Assembly: GCF_000330505.1 (NCBI RefSeq)
Contig: NW_004191777.1
Coordinates: forward strand, 229,224-293,223
Direction of reading: 5' to 3'
DNA length: 64,000 bases
Source of the DNA: Entamoeba invadens IP1
Lineage: Eukaryota > Evosea > Mastigamoebida > Endamoebidae
Of the stretch, positions 21,851 through 32,300 are shown one piece after another; within the stretch, counting starts at the first letter, position 1; every line of letters starts with the position of its first letter. The notes beneath the pieces were generated by a model. It made no database searches. It saw only the letters and a list, made by a program, of their open reading frames with translations, and was not told where the DNA came from. The position numbers and the translations under genes are program-made.

Positions 21851-22663
21851 ATGGTGTTTACCATAACAGTTGTACAATCTGACGTTCAACCGACTATAGA
21901 TGACACTTTGGACACAATAGCCCAAATGATTCGAAGCTCAAAGAAGAGTGATTTGTACCTGTTGCCCGAGTGCTTCTCAACAGGTTTTGACTCCGAGCTC
22001 ACCAAAATAGCTCACAAAAATAATGGGGAGCAAGTCACGACGTGGATGAAGACAATAGCGGCTGAAACAAATAGTGCTCTTGTCGGTTCGATCTTTGTCG
22101 AGGACAACGGAAAGTACTTTAATCGGATGTTTTTTGTGGACAAAAGTGGTATAGTAGGAAAGTACGACAAAGTTCACTTATTCAAGATGATGGACATCGA
22201 GTCGTGTTTGACTGCTGGCAAAGAGAAAGTGATAGTCGAGTGGCGTGGTGTTCGTTTTCTCTTAAGTATTTGTTTTGACATCAAGTTCCCTGTATTCCTT
22301 CGAAACACCAAGTTAGAGTACGATGTCATTTTGAACGCCTCAAACACTGGTGACTTCTTTAATCACACCATCCCTTTGTTGGCTGGAGGAAGGGCTTGTG
22401 AGAACATGTGTTACTGTGTCATCTCAAATCGTGTTGGGAAAGACAAATTGATGAACACTTATCTTGGTAATTCCGCCGCCTCTAATTACTGGGCTACCCA
22501 ATTAATAACACCAAGTGCGTTGCCAGAGTGTTTAACGTTCACAATTAATTTAGACGAGAAGAATAAAGTCATCCAAAAATTCCCAATTCAAAAGGATTTC
22601 GATCGCTTCACTTTAGAAAGCCCATACAAAGAAGTCTTTTATAAAAAAGAGGTTGAAGAGTGA
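21851..22663 (+). CDS. Carbon-nitrogen hydrolase, omega-amidase type (YafV/Nit2-like)
   Basis: 270 aa, nitrilase superfamily. The Glu-Lys-Cys catalytic triad is visible: Glu in LLPECFSTGF (near residue 38), Lys in GKYDKVHLFKM (near 106) and Cys in SICFDIKFPVF (near 140). The LFKM and TAG stretches after the lysine are typical of the YafV/omega-amidase branch, which hydrolyses alpha-ketoglutaramate or alpha-ketosuccinamate as metabolite repair after transamination. Likely cytosolic, since no targeting signal is seen. Substrate assignment is by family resemblance only. Confidence 0.87.
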   Translation: MVFTITVVQSDVQPTIDDTLDTIAQMIRSSKKSDLYLLPECFSTGFDSELTKIAHKNNGEQVTTWMKTIAAETNSALVGSIFVEDNGKYFNRMFFVDKSGIVGKYDKVHLFKMMDIESCLTAGKEKVIVEWRGVRFLLSICFDIKFPVFLRNTKLEYDVILNASNTGDFFNHTIPLLAGGRACENMCYCVISNRVGKDKLMNTYLGNSAASNYWATQLITPSALPECLTFTINLDEKNKVIQKFPIQKDFDRFTLESPYKEVFYKKEVEE

Positions 22664-22706
22664 ATTGAGTTTTCTTGAGTACTGTTTATATCGCATGTGA
22701 GTTTAT

Positions 22707-23410
22707 TCAACAACAAGAACTCGTTTTGTTGATGCTCACTACACCAGGCTCCGCTATCGCCTTCTTTGTTTTTGCAATTTTTAATACAATTTTTTCAAAC
22801 GTTTCAACAACTCCTATAAGTTAATAATATTAGTATCATAATTTATAATACAGTAAAAAGTAAGAAAACAAACGTTTACCAGTTTTAGCAGAAACTTCAC
22901 AATATTCACATAAATGATCACGAGCAAAACTTTCCGCCATCTGTGTTGTGATCTGTCTCTCGGTGTCAAGGTCTATCTTGTTTCCAACTAACAAGACTTC
23001 ACATTTCGGAGAGACATTTTTGAGTTCATTGAACCACCGTTTAAGACTGTCAAAGGACTTTGTATCAGTCACATCAAACACTACCAACGCACCTGCGCTT
23101 CCGCGGTAATACATTTCAGAGATGCTTCGATATTTCTCTTGTCCTGCTGTATCCTTAATGTTAATTGTGATAATTAATTAATTATCTTTAATTAATTACC
23201 CTTGTAGATGCCAAATTAATAAAAATAACAAACCCATATCGAAACGTCTTGGACTATCCCATTCACAATGAATGTCCGTTTGACGTAGTTGCAACTCACT
23301 GTTGAATGTACTTCATCACTGAATGTTCCTTTGACAAGTCGGTCTATTAAACAAGACTTCCCGACAGAGGCATTCCCCAGTAAACACAACTTTGGCACGT
23401 ACTTCTCCAT
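22707..23410 (-). CDS. Rab-family small GTPase, two introns
   Basis: 187 aa, read as complement exons 23234-23410, 22874-23153 and 22707-22813. Introns 23154-23233 (80 bp) and 22814-22873 (60 bp) both start GTTTGT and end AG. All G boxes are present: GNASVGKS, WDTAGQEKYRS (rebuilt across the first intron), GNKID and SAKTG (before the second intron). The third exon supplies VVETFEKIV and a C-terminal SSCC geranylgeranylation site, which validates both splices. Switch I (STVSCNYVKR) is divergent, so I do not place it in a numbered Rab class. Membrane-trafficking switch; step unknown. Confidence 0.92.
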
Positions 23411-23536
23411 CCTCTTCTCTTTGGAATTGAAGTTGTATTCTATCGAAGAAAGTTTATTTCTATTTTTAGTGATATATAAATAGATAGGAAATTATCAAAA
23501 AATCATCATACCAACTCCAACATACAAAACTCGATA

Positions 23537-25039
23537 TTACTTTGTTGAGAGAAACTCAAATTCAAGTTCATTAGGTAAGAACATCTCCAACCTCTGTTTA
23601 ACAAATTCAACACACGAGCACAAATTGACCGTCTGTGTAAATTTCATTGTGTTAACCAGTGGAGTGTTGTTGTACACCACTTGAGCTTCTTCACTGTCTT
23701 GTTTTGGGGATTCCGCCTTCACTATTTTATTGATAACTTTCATTGCTTGAGTGCTTTGTGTTCGAACGGGTCGTGGCTTACTCTCCTGATCTTTCTTTTT
23801 CTGTGTGTCTTGTGTCTGAATCTTTTTTAATAATGTTTCAAATGAACTTTTTTGAATGATGTGACTCTCTGACGCTCCAAATGTGTCAAGCGAAGTCTCT
23901 TCCATGTTTCGATTAAGTTTGTTCTTTTGCACATGTTCTATTTCTGCTGATGTGATAACTTCGCTGAGCTCCTTTTCTTTGTTGCATTTCAGATCTTCAT
24001 TCCGACGGTTTTGTTCAGTATAACTGAGTTTGTTCTCATCCAACCCATTTTCTTCTTGCATTCGTTTCTCTTCATTTTTATTCTCCTTTTCAATAATATT
24101 TCCTTCCTGATCCTCTTCACTAATTTCATTTGCTTCAGTCATTTGAGTTTCTTCTTTCTTCACAAACTCCTCCATTTTAATGTTTGTAAAATTTGCTCGA
24201 AGATTCCCAACATCACTGTATAATATCGCTTTCGTAAAAACATCATCTGACACAGCATAGTGACCAACGTCAATACTCTCCGTATTAACATCTCCATCTC
24301 CAGTTACTAAACACACTTCCTTTCCACTACTTCCAATAGTTCCACCACATCCCTCTGCCAATTTCTTCACAATTTGAATTTTAGTTAAAAACGACCAACC
24401 GTCAAATAAATGGTTTCGCGGAGTCAGCGCAACAATTCCCCTTTCTTTGTGTTCCGTCTCGGGGATGAAATTCTCTTCTTTGGGAAAGTCTGTTCGCATG
24501 TCGTCCAAGTGGCTGAACCAATTTGGGGTGATAAACTTCTTGCCATATACTAAGGCTGCTGCGATGTCCTCCGCTTCCAAAAGTTTCTTACAAACAACGT
24601 GTGAGCATTCGTCGACAGTATTCACAAAATGACCAAACTTCTCGATCTTTGAAACAAGATTTGTTGGTGGTCTTATACCAACACAGAAGAAATCATAATT
24701 TTTGTATTCAAGTTTCAGTTCCTTGGGCTCTGATGCAAGATAAAGCTGTGTTGTTGTCTTCATAACAGTGTAGTGTTGTCCTTTGTGCATTCTGTCTTTC
24801 GACTCACCCAAATATGTTCCAAACGTTGAAAGGTCTGTAATTTGAATTGGGTTAATCCGGTCTTCTTCCTTATATTCTCTCACCACCAACATTAAATGTG
24901 TCCCACTGATGCTGTGATGTGTCATTGTGATTGTATATACTCCGTCAGCCTCCTTTGGTGATCTTCCAATACAACACTTCTCACCATTAAACAAATTGAT
25001 TGGCTTTGTGAATGAGGGGTGATACAGTGTCCACACCAT
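23537..25039 (-). CDS. NBS1/nibrin-like protein (FHA plus tandem BRCT)
   Basis: 500 aa. An N-terminal FHA domain (about 1-110, with CIGRSP, HHSISGTHLML and DLSTFGTYL) is followed at once by a BRCT (about 115-190, ending ALVYGKKFITPNWF) and a second BRCT-like region (about 205-290, FDGWSFLT to DVFTKAILY). That FHA-BRCT-BRCT order starting at residue 1 is the hallmark of NBS1. The rest is a charged linker plus a C-terminal segment (EFVKQRLEMFLP) where NBS1 proteins bind Mre11. Expected role: sensing double-strand breaks in the Mre11-Rad50-Nbs1 complex. Divergence is strong, so the name is inferred from architecture. Confidence 0.77.
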   Translation of the reverse strand: MVWTLYHPSFTKPINLFNGEKCCIGRSPKEADGVYTITMTHHSISGTHLMLVVREYKEEDRINPIQITDLSTFGTYLGESKDRMHKGQHYTVMKTTTQLYLASEPKELKLEYKNYDFFCVGIRPPTNLVSKIEKFGHFVNTVDECSHVVCKKLLEAEDIAAALVYGKKFITPNWFSHLDDMRTDFPKEENFIPETEHKERGIVALTPRNHLFDGWSFLTKIQIVKKLAEGCGGTIGSSGKEVCLVTGDGDVNTESIDVGHYAVSDDVFTKAILYSDVGNLRANFTNIKMEEFVKKEETQMTEANEISEEDQEGNIIEKENKNEEKRMQEENGLDENKLSYTEQNRRNEDLKCNKEKELSEVITSAEIEHVQKNKLNRNMEETSLDTFGASESHIIQKSSFETLLKKIQTQDTQKKKDQESKPRPVRTQSTQAMKVINKIVKAESPKQDSEEAQVVYNNTPLVNTMKFTQTVNLCSCVEFVKQRLEMFLPNELEFEFLSTK

Positions 25040-25461
25040 TATTCTATTTTTATAGTTCTTTACTAAGTTTTTTGTGATAAATTAAGATTATTAAATGAGT
25101 ATTGTAATTGAATTATTATTCGTAGTAAATTGAGGTTTTATGTATTTTTATGTAGTGTTTGTAACATTTTTATTAAATTTTTTATTAAATTTAAAAAAAT
25201 TTTAAAACAAAATTGTTATTAAAAAACGTCCATTATAAAAAACAAATGAATATTATTGGGCAATTTTTGTTAATAAATACTAGTAAAATATATTATAAAG
25301 TGATAAAAGAAACATCAACACAATTAGAAAATGTTATTTGTTTGTTATAAGGGAAGTATGAGGAGTAGTAGTAATAGTAAAAAGAGTTAAAAAAAATAGT
25401 AAAAAAGTGCGAGGGTTAATTGAAGAACTTGGAACAAGAAAAGCAAGAGGCCACTCGTACT
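25040..25461. other. Divergent promoter region between the NBS1-like gene and ribosomal protein L10
   Basis: AT-rich on the left. The right end has a GAACTTGGAA element at about 25425 followed by a leader of about 30 bases to the L10 ATG. No separate gene seen. Confidence 0.45.
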
Positions 25462-26094
25462 ATGGGAAGAAGACCAGGAAGATGTTACAGAATGACTCGT
25501 GGGCATCCATACCCAAAGTCTAAGTACTGCAGAGGTGTTCCAGATCCACGTATCAGACTTTTTGATATTGGAAACAGACAAGCCAGCGTTGATGAATTCC
25601 CATCCTGCGTCCACATTGTAGGGTTAGAGCACGAGAACATCTCTTCAGAGGCTATGGAGGCAGCTCGTGTATCTATCAACAAGACACTCATGAAGTATGC
25701 TGGTAAAGACACTTATCACGTCAGAGTTAGAATCCACCCATATCACGTTCTCCGTATTAATAAGATGCTTTCGTGTGCTGGTGCCGATCGTCTGCAGACT
25801 GGTATGAGAGGAGCTTGGGGTAAGTCTTATGGTACATGCGCTCGTGTTAAAGTCAACCAAATATTAGTTTCAGGAAGATGCAAGAAGGCATGCTTAGAGC
25901 CAATGATCAAGGCATTCAGACTTGCATGCTACAAATTCCCAGGCAGACAAAAATTACTTGTCTCAAACAAGTGGGGTTTCACTCCATACAGACAAGAAGA
26001 GTTCCAAAAGCTCAGAGAAGAAGGTAAAATCATCCCAGACGGTTCATACTACAGACTGGTCACCCCAAAGGGCCCATTGCCAAAGGTTAACTAA
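25462..26094 (+). CDS. rpl10: 60S ribosomal protein L10 (uL16)
   Basis: 210 aa. Starts [20 protein letters not shown], the conserved eukaryotic L10/QM opening, and ends KGPLPKV. Conserved interior stretches include [27 protein letters not shown] and [14 protein letters not shown]. It binds near the corridor for aminoacyl-tRNA and is needed for a late step of 60S maturation. I place the start at the ATG at 25462. The frame is open upstream to 25420, but without an ATG and past the expected transcription start. Strong codon bias fits high expression. Confidence 0.97.
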   Translation: MGRRPGRCYRMTRGHPYPKSKYCRGVPDPRIRLFDIGNRQASVDEFPSCVHIVGLEHENISSEAMEAARVSINKTLMKYAGKDTYHVRVRIHPYHVLRINKMLSCAGADRLQTGMRGAWGKSYGTCARVKVNQILVSGRCKKACLEPMIKAFRLACYKFPGRQKLLVSNKWGFTPYRQEEFQKLREEGKIIPDGSYYRLVTPKGPLPKVN

Positions 26095-26420
26095 ACGAGA
26101 ATGCTCTCTTTGTTTTTTGTTTTTAGGGTTTTCTTTGGGTCGGTTTTTTCAAGTTTATTTCGATAGAATTATTAAAAATATTATACTTTTATATTATTTC
26201 TATCAATTAAATAGAGCCATATATGATAGTAATGACAATATATGTTGAGTAATGATATATTATATAAGATATATTTAAACAACAAAAAAAAACAAATTCA
26301 ATAATATCGAATACCAAAAAGAAGTTCACCAGATTGACACTGCATATTTTACAGAAATAAGGAATAACAAGATCCATAATTAATCAACAGAATTTTGCTG
26401 ACAAAACTTGAAAATCGAAG
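26095..26420. other. Spacer between L10 and RhoGEF
   Basis: T-rich 3' flank of L10, then A/T sequence. AAACTTGAAAATC starts at 26406 and ends directly before the next ATG. Nothing else seen. Confidence 0.45.
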
Positions 26421-29270
26421 ATGGAAGTGGTATGCCAATACCGGCTTGAGGCAATGGACGACAATGAAACAAAAATTAGTGTTGCGTTGGTCAAGGCAAT
26501 GGCGTGCTTGAATGAAGATGCCACTAAACGAGTGTTAGACTGGTTCTGGAAAGAGGAGAATCAACAGATTGTCGAGGGACTGGTATATAAAGTCCGACTT
26601 CCATTATTCACACAATATTTGTATGTACAAAACAATACTCTCCGAAGTCTAGCCGCAGAGACTATTCTCCAAATCATTAAGCATATGATCATAGTCGACG
26701 ACAAAAAGTTCTTAATGCGCCTGATGAACACCGACGAAATATTTTTAACACAATTTTCACTCCTTCTTGAAGACGACTCGCTTTCGGACTTACACGGAGA
26801 TGTTGTTGAAATTATTTCAAGGTGTATCCCACTCTCTATTAATAACAATTCGTTCTCACCTGTCATCAAACCTTTGGTCAATTTACTCACTACGACGAAT
26901 ACAAATACTAAGCTCACTTTAAGTACGTTGCAAGCACTCTTCCAAGCTACTAATACAAAGTATGAAATTCAGTTCGTGAAGTTCGACGGGATCAATCGCT
27001 TGGTCTATTTAGCTGAACATTCGGAGAATAATGAAGTCAGGTTTTACTCGCTCGAGTTGATTAAAATTCTCTTGAAAAATCCACAAGAGAACGCACGACT
27101 GGCGTTTAACAAACGGATGTTTGAAACACGACTGCTCAGCGTATTGATTGACATCATCGACTCGAAGGATGAAAAGTTATTAAAACAAGCACTGGACATG
27201 ATCGATACCTTCTCGACGATACCGGGGAACATCGACGAAATGTTTAAAAGTGATATCTTCCACTACTTACTCGAGTTTCTTGTGTTTCCATTTGAGGTTG
27301 GCGTCGACAAGTTCTCAGTGGAAGCGATCTTACACACTCTCCTCCAAGTCTCAATTTCTAAGTCAGTAGTGATGAAATTGGCCGACGTCGGGCTCCCTTT
27401 AAAGCTCATTAGTATCATGGAAGCACATTCTTTCTTTACGGAGAGAAGTATCGAATACGCCAGCGACATGATATCTAATATATGCAGAATAGCAGAGTCA
27501 CGACAGCAATTCGTTCAATACGAATTGACCAACGCACTGAAAGAAGTTGTTGAGGATCCTTCAGTCAGCGACTTCACAAAAGATATGGTGACACAGTTAA
27601 AGAGACAATTTGACAATATGAAGATGAAGGAAGACCTGATGATGTCCATGCAAAAGGTGTGTAAGACAAACACCATTGAGAAACAGCAAATGGATAACAT
27701 GAAAAGTCTTTTCTCGCTGTTTGATAACAACAAAGAAGATAAAGAACCGCAGAGTATCGAGAGTGAGCCGGTTGATATGAACGAAGTGTACAAAGAAGTC
27801 GTGAAAATTCCAACAAACACAAAAGCAGATTTTGTCATTGGTAGAAAAACACGCCCAAAGAGTTTATTGCCAGAAGGGATATATCCATACACTACAGACC
27901 CACAAAAGGGACCATCAAGTAAGTTCAAAGAAGACTCCAAGACATTGCCACAGCAAAAAAGACCATCAATGAGATTGTCGTCGTTTAACAGAAGGTCTAA
28001 TGCGGCTGCTCTCATGATCCAAGAACAGAAGACTCGTGACGAAGAGAATAGCAGTATCAAAGGGATGAGTAGTGATAACGAGAGCATCAAAGTGGAGACC
28101 AAAGACGCAAATTTTACTTCAAGACAACACCACACACAAGTCAATGGAGCGAACAAAAAAGACTTTTTATCACATCAACGTGGGGATAAAGGCAGAGTTA
28201 AACTGATTGAAGCGAAGAAAATGGGTGCGGAGGTGATGAATGTGCCCACGTTAAATTCCGTCGTTGAGAACAAAGACACGATCAACATCTCCATGGACAA
28301 CGCTAAACTCCTCGCTGACTTGAATTTGAAAAAAGTCACAAGACGGCACGTTGTACAAGAGATGTACACAACAGAGAAAACTTACACGCAGAACTTGTTG
28401 CAGTGTGTGAATGAAATTGAACCGGAGATGAAGAAGGTTATGACAGAAGTCGACTTCAATTCGCTCTTCAATAACATTTCCGATGTCTGTAATGTGCACA
28501 CCAAGTTCTTCAAAGTGATAGAAGAACGTTGGAACCAACAAAAAGATGTCCCATTGATCGTTGTGTCCGACATTTTCCTCGAACTCTTTTCCAACGCAAA
28601 TTTGTATGACACGTATATGTACTACTACACACATGCAGACTCCGGACTCGGGTTTAACTACGCGTTGTGCTCACCAAATGTAAATAAGTTGGCACAAGAG
28701 TTCAAGCAAAGACGACTCCCCATCGACCAATTTCTGATCCAACCAATTCAAAGGCTCCCGCGTTATGTTCTGTTGCTCAAGGAGTTGATCAAGGCAACGC
28801 CGGAGTTGGTTGTCGACGAGAGAGAAAGGCTAAGCAAAGCGCTCGAGTTGTGCAACAAAATCACTTTGGACTTCAACGGAGAAACAAAAAAGATCAGAAG
28901 CAAAAAGCAGCTTCAGGAATACTGCGAAAAGATCGAAAACTACCCACCAAATCCCAGCCGTGTGTTCATAAGAAACGGAAACATCATCACAAAGTCGAAG
29001 AAGAAGAAATCAGTTTGTCATGTTGTATTGATGTCCGACATCGTGTTTTTCTTGTTAAAGAAGAAGCAGAAATACACAATTCAGTGGATGGTCGAGTTCA
29101 AAGACGTGACTTTGATCGAGTTGAAAAGCTCGAAAAAGGCCGAAGAAGAGAAAAACTTGGTGATCGAGTATGGCACAGGAAAAGAAAAAAATAGTGTCAG
29201 TATGGTGATGGGTGTTGACATTGACTCCGAAGCATGGCTTACCGACCTTAATAACTGTAAAAAGCCTTAA
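26421..29270 (+). CDS. RhoGEF with armadillo-like N-terminus, DH and PH domains
   Basis: 949 aa, intronless. The first 400 residues are helical repeats of armadillo/HEAT type (for example TLRSLAAETILQIIKHM, EVRFYSLELIKILLKN). A low-complexity linker (about 400-640) has a basic, Pro/Ser-rich character. The DH domain (about 645-830) opens with VQEMYTTEKTYTQNLLQC and contains QPIQRLPRYVLLLKEL. A PH domain follows (about 850-949: NGNIITKSKKKK, then VLMSDIVFFL). It activates Rho/Rac GTPases that drive the amoeba's actin cytoskeleton; PH binds membrane lipid. It is distinct from the IQ-RhoGEF at the left edge. Confidence 0.92.
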   Translation: MEVVCQYRLEAMDDNETKISVALVKAMACLNEDATKRVLDWFWKEENQQIVEGLVYKVRLPLFTQYLYVQNNTLRSLAAETILQIIKHMIIVDDKKFLMRLMNTDEIFLTQFSLLLEDDSLSDLHGDVVEIISRCIPLSINNNSFSPVIKPLVNLLTTTNTNTKLTLSTLQALFQATNTKYEIQFVKFDGINRLVYLAEHSENNEVRFYSLELIKILLKNPQENARLAFNKRMFETRLLSVLIDIIDSKDEKLLKQALDMIDTFSTIPGNIDEMFKSDIFHYLLEFLVFPFEVGVDKFSVEAILHTLLQVSISKSVVMKLADVGLPLKLISIMEAHSFFTERSIEYASDMISNICRIAESRQQFVQYELTNALKEVVEDPSVSDFTKDMVTQLKRQFDNMKMKEDLMMSMQKVCKTNTIEKQQMDNMKSLFSLFDNNKEDKEPQSIESEPVDMNEVYKEVVKIPTNTKADFVIGRKTRPKSLLPEGIYPYTTDPQKGPSSKFKEDSKTLPQQKRPSMRLSSFNRRSNAAALMIQEQKTRDEENSSIKGMSSDNESIKVETKDANFTSRQHHTQVNGANKKDFLSHQRGDKGRVKLIEAKKMGAEVMNVPTLNSVVENKDTINISMDNAKLLADLNLKKVTRRHVVQEMYTTEKTYTQNLLQCVNEIEPEMKKVMTEVDFNSLFNNISDVCNVHTKFFKVIEERWNQQKDVPLIVVSDIFLELFSNANLYDTYMYYYTHADSGLGFNYALCSPNVNKLAQEFKQRRLPIDQFLIQPIQRLPRYVLLLKELIKATPELVVDERERLSKALELCNKITLDFNGETKKIRSKKQLQEYCEKIENYPPNPSRVFIRNGNIITKSKKKKSVCHVVLMSDIVFFLLKKKQKYTIQWMVEFKDVTLIELKSSKKAEEEKNLVIEYGTGKEKNSVSMVMGVDIDSEAWLTDLNNCKKP

Positions 29271-29375
29271 GTGCTTAAAAGTTTCTAATTGACTTGTTTT
29301 TCAGTGGAATAATGGTTGTACGAATGAGAAGCATCGACTTGAATGTTGTTAACAATCAGTTAAAACGCCCATCAC

Positions 29376-32300
29376 TTAGATGAGATTGGGGAAGTATTCT
29401 TGGAATATCGAAATCACACGATTCAAACGAGTAGCTGCCTTGTTCAGTATATCTACCTTTTCTTCAAACGCAGTCGAATATTTCGTTTTGAGTCTTGTTT
29501 GGGAGACATTTTCGTTGTTCTCGCCACTCAACTCCAACAAGTGTTTGATGTTTATTGTCTCTTCTTTCATTTTTGACATCTCTTTAAGTTCATCTTGGAC
29601 GTTCTCCAGTTTAGAAATCGTGGTGCTGTACAATTGCTTCATGAAGTTGACCAAAATCGCTTCATTGTACTTTTGACTGAAGATACTTTCGTTCAAGTTT
29701 CGGATAAGGACTTTGGCGATGTAATCAAACGCGCCAGACATGATGTCAATCAAAGCGCAGTCTTCTTTCGTTGTTTTCTTCCCAATGTTTGCATATTTCT
29801 GGCTCGAGTGGTCTAAACTGTTCACCGAGAAGTTTCGCATCTCAACAATCCACGTGAGTAAGTCACCAATAATTGGATGGTCACCATTTCCATTCCACAC
29901 ATTGATGATGAAGTTTACAATGTCGGCGTGCGTCTCGAGTCTACTCAAAGTAAAATCAACCTTAATAACACCAGATGTCTCGCTGCGGATAAAGTGGTCT
30001 GGGAATTTCAGCATTGAAATAACAGTTGGTTTATTCGCAATTAAAATTTTGACTTGCTGTAAGTCGTCTTCGGTGCAATTCTCAGAGACATTTCTGAGCA
30101 CCCTCCATATGTATTGGTTTGGTGTTAAGACAACAGTTGTTTGGAATATCGAGAATATGCCTTGTCTCAGCAACACCAAGCACCCATTTCTCGTTGTAGA
30201 TATAGCAAGTAACAACGGGAAGGTGTTGGGATTCTCGAAAAGTGTTGGAAGCACATCAATAACATATTTTGGGATTTCGTGGTGTTGGACATATGATGTC
30301 AAAAGACTTATATGTGCTGGGTTGAACGGGATCATTGGCATTACTTTCATCAATTCTTGTGGTAGTTCAAATCCCTCCTGTTGGAGCATCAACGAATATA
30401 TTAACATAAACGTACCAAGTGACATGGGGTGGGATTGCATAATAGCAAAGATGCTCAAAAGCATTTTTGAAAGTAGTTCAAGTCCACTTTTGTCTCTCGT
30501 CGCAATGGAATTGTCAACAACTGAAGTACATACAGTCATCAATGTCAATGAGAGTGGGAACAAAACGGCTGGTGTTGTTTTCTGAATTAAACCGATAATG
30601 TCTTTGACAATATTTAACAACACTTTTGGCTCAACCATGGGCGCGACAACACTGACATTCGCACACACAACACGAAGACATTGAACAGCTTCATTCTCAT
30701 CATTAAACGGTCGGCATAAAACCGCGTAAAAGTTGAAAATTTGCATAAGCAAATCCACAGATGTGGGCTGCCTTGTATCTCTGACATAGAAATTATAAAT
30801 GGTCAACAACTCCAAGTTGAGTTGATTCAAATTGACTGTCTCTGCTGTGGGTCTGACGACCAGCGACAAGATTGTGGGTATCAACTCATTCTCAACGTGC
30901 CACAAAATGTTCTTCGAAACTCTTGTGTGCAACAACCCGGAAATGATGCTCGCTGCGCAAATTTTCATTTCAATCTCCCCAGACCGAATAAGTTGAACCA
31001 AATCCGCAAACACAGTGGGGTCGATGATATTTTCTCCTCCTCTGATTCCCATTATTCGCATACCAAATGAATATCCGCCAGTCCTTTTCATACTCACTGA
31101 CACTATTCTCACCATCACACCTCCTTCCTTCAATTGTTGCATAAAGTAGGTGTGTAAAACTCCGTACATTTCCTCATCTCTAAAAACTTCGTTCATTTTC
31201 ATCATCGAAACGTCTTTGAGCAAAACCTCAAAGAGTTCAAACCACTTATCTCCCATTTCGAAGTTGATTCCAGCACTCAACACAAACGAAATAAGACGAG
31301 GGCGTTGCTCGAACTGTCTAACAATAATTTTTGTTGAGGTCATCATTTCCTTCGCCAAAAATAAGCTGTCTGGAATGTTCATAAACGTGTCAATGAAGTC
31401 CAAAATGCGCTCAGTTGTTCTTTTGATGTACGGAGAAATACTCAGTTCTCTCTCAATCATCTTGGCTGCCTTCAAAAAGACAAACATAACGTTATAAATC
31501 ACATTCGACGAGTATTTGTACATGTTGTCATATATATGTCTCATGAAAATTTCAGTGGGAAGGTTTTCAACGTCTTTGAGGTTGCTCACCACTTTCTTTG
31601 GATCAGTCACACCAGTAAGTTTTGATAATTCGGTAAAAAGCATGATAAACCTTCTTGAAAGCGAAAAACAAAATTTGTTCTCTTTCCCTTCGAAAGGCCG
31701 GTTATCGTCCAACACGTATTTTAGTGTGTTTGGCAATTTAGAAAACGATGATATGAAAAATTGAGTCATTGAAGACAATTGAATCATCTCTTTGGCAATG
31801 CTTTTTGGAAGGTGTTGCAACAGTTTTATGAAAAATTTGACAAATGAAGACAAAAGCATGAGCCCATTTGGTTTGTCACACTCCTTAACAATGTCCCACA
31901 ATGTGTTCTTCTGGAACAGTTGGAGTCGTTGGATGTGAACGTTCCATAAGTCCTCCATGTCATCTTCCAACACTACCAATTCGTCAATGAGGTCCAAACA
32001 TGCGGCCTTCAAGTTCACAGAAACGCTCCCCGTCAATGCTTCGACCAACATTGATACAAATGACTCGTTCTCAGCCAAAAATTTCTCCCCACTTTTGGGA
32101 CTATGTTTAAATATCTTTCTCATTAATCTGATGTACAAATGCATATAAACAAGTTCCTGATTTCCACTTTTGCTCCTCTTTCCCAACACAAGTGCAGTGA
32201 ACGATGGTTTAATCATCTCCCATCCCATCACACCACTCTTTCCCTCAACAAACAGTTCATACATGTTTTCTGCATTTTCTGTGTTGTCACAGACGGAAAC

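Noticed and set aside
27515..28156. A 213-codon minus-strand ORF within the second RhoGEF
   Set aside because: Antisense to the RhoGEF linker; no domain and no promoter.
29740..30585. A 281-codon plus-strand ORF inside the large solenoid gene
   Set aside because: It lies antisense to a long intact gene and its codons reflect the complement of that gene.
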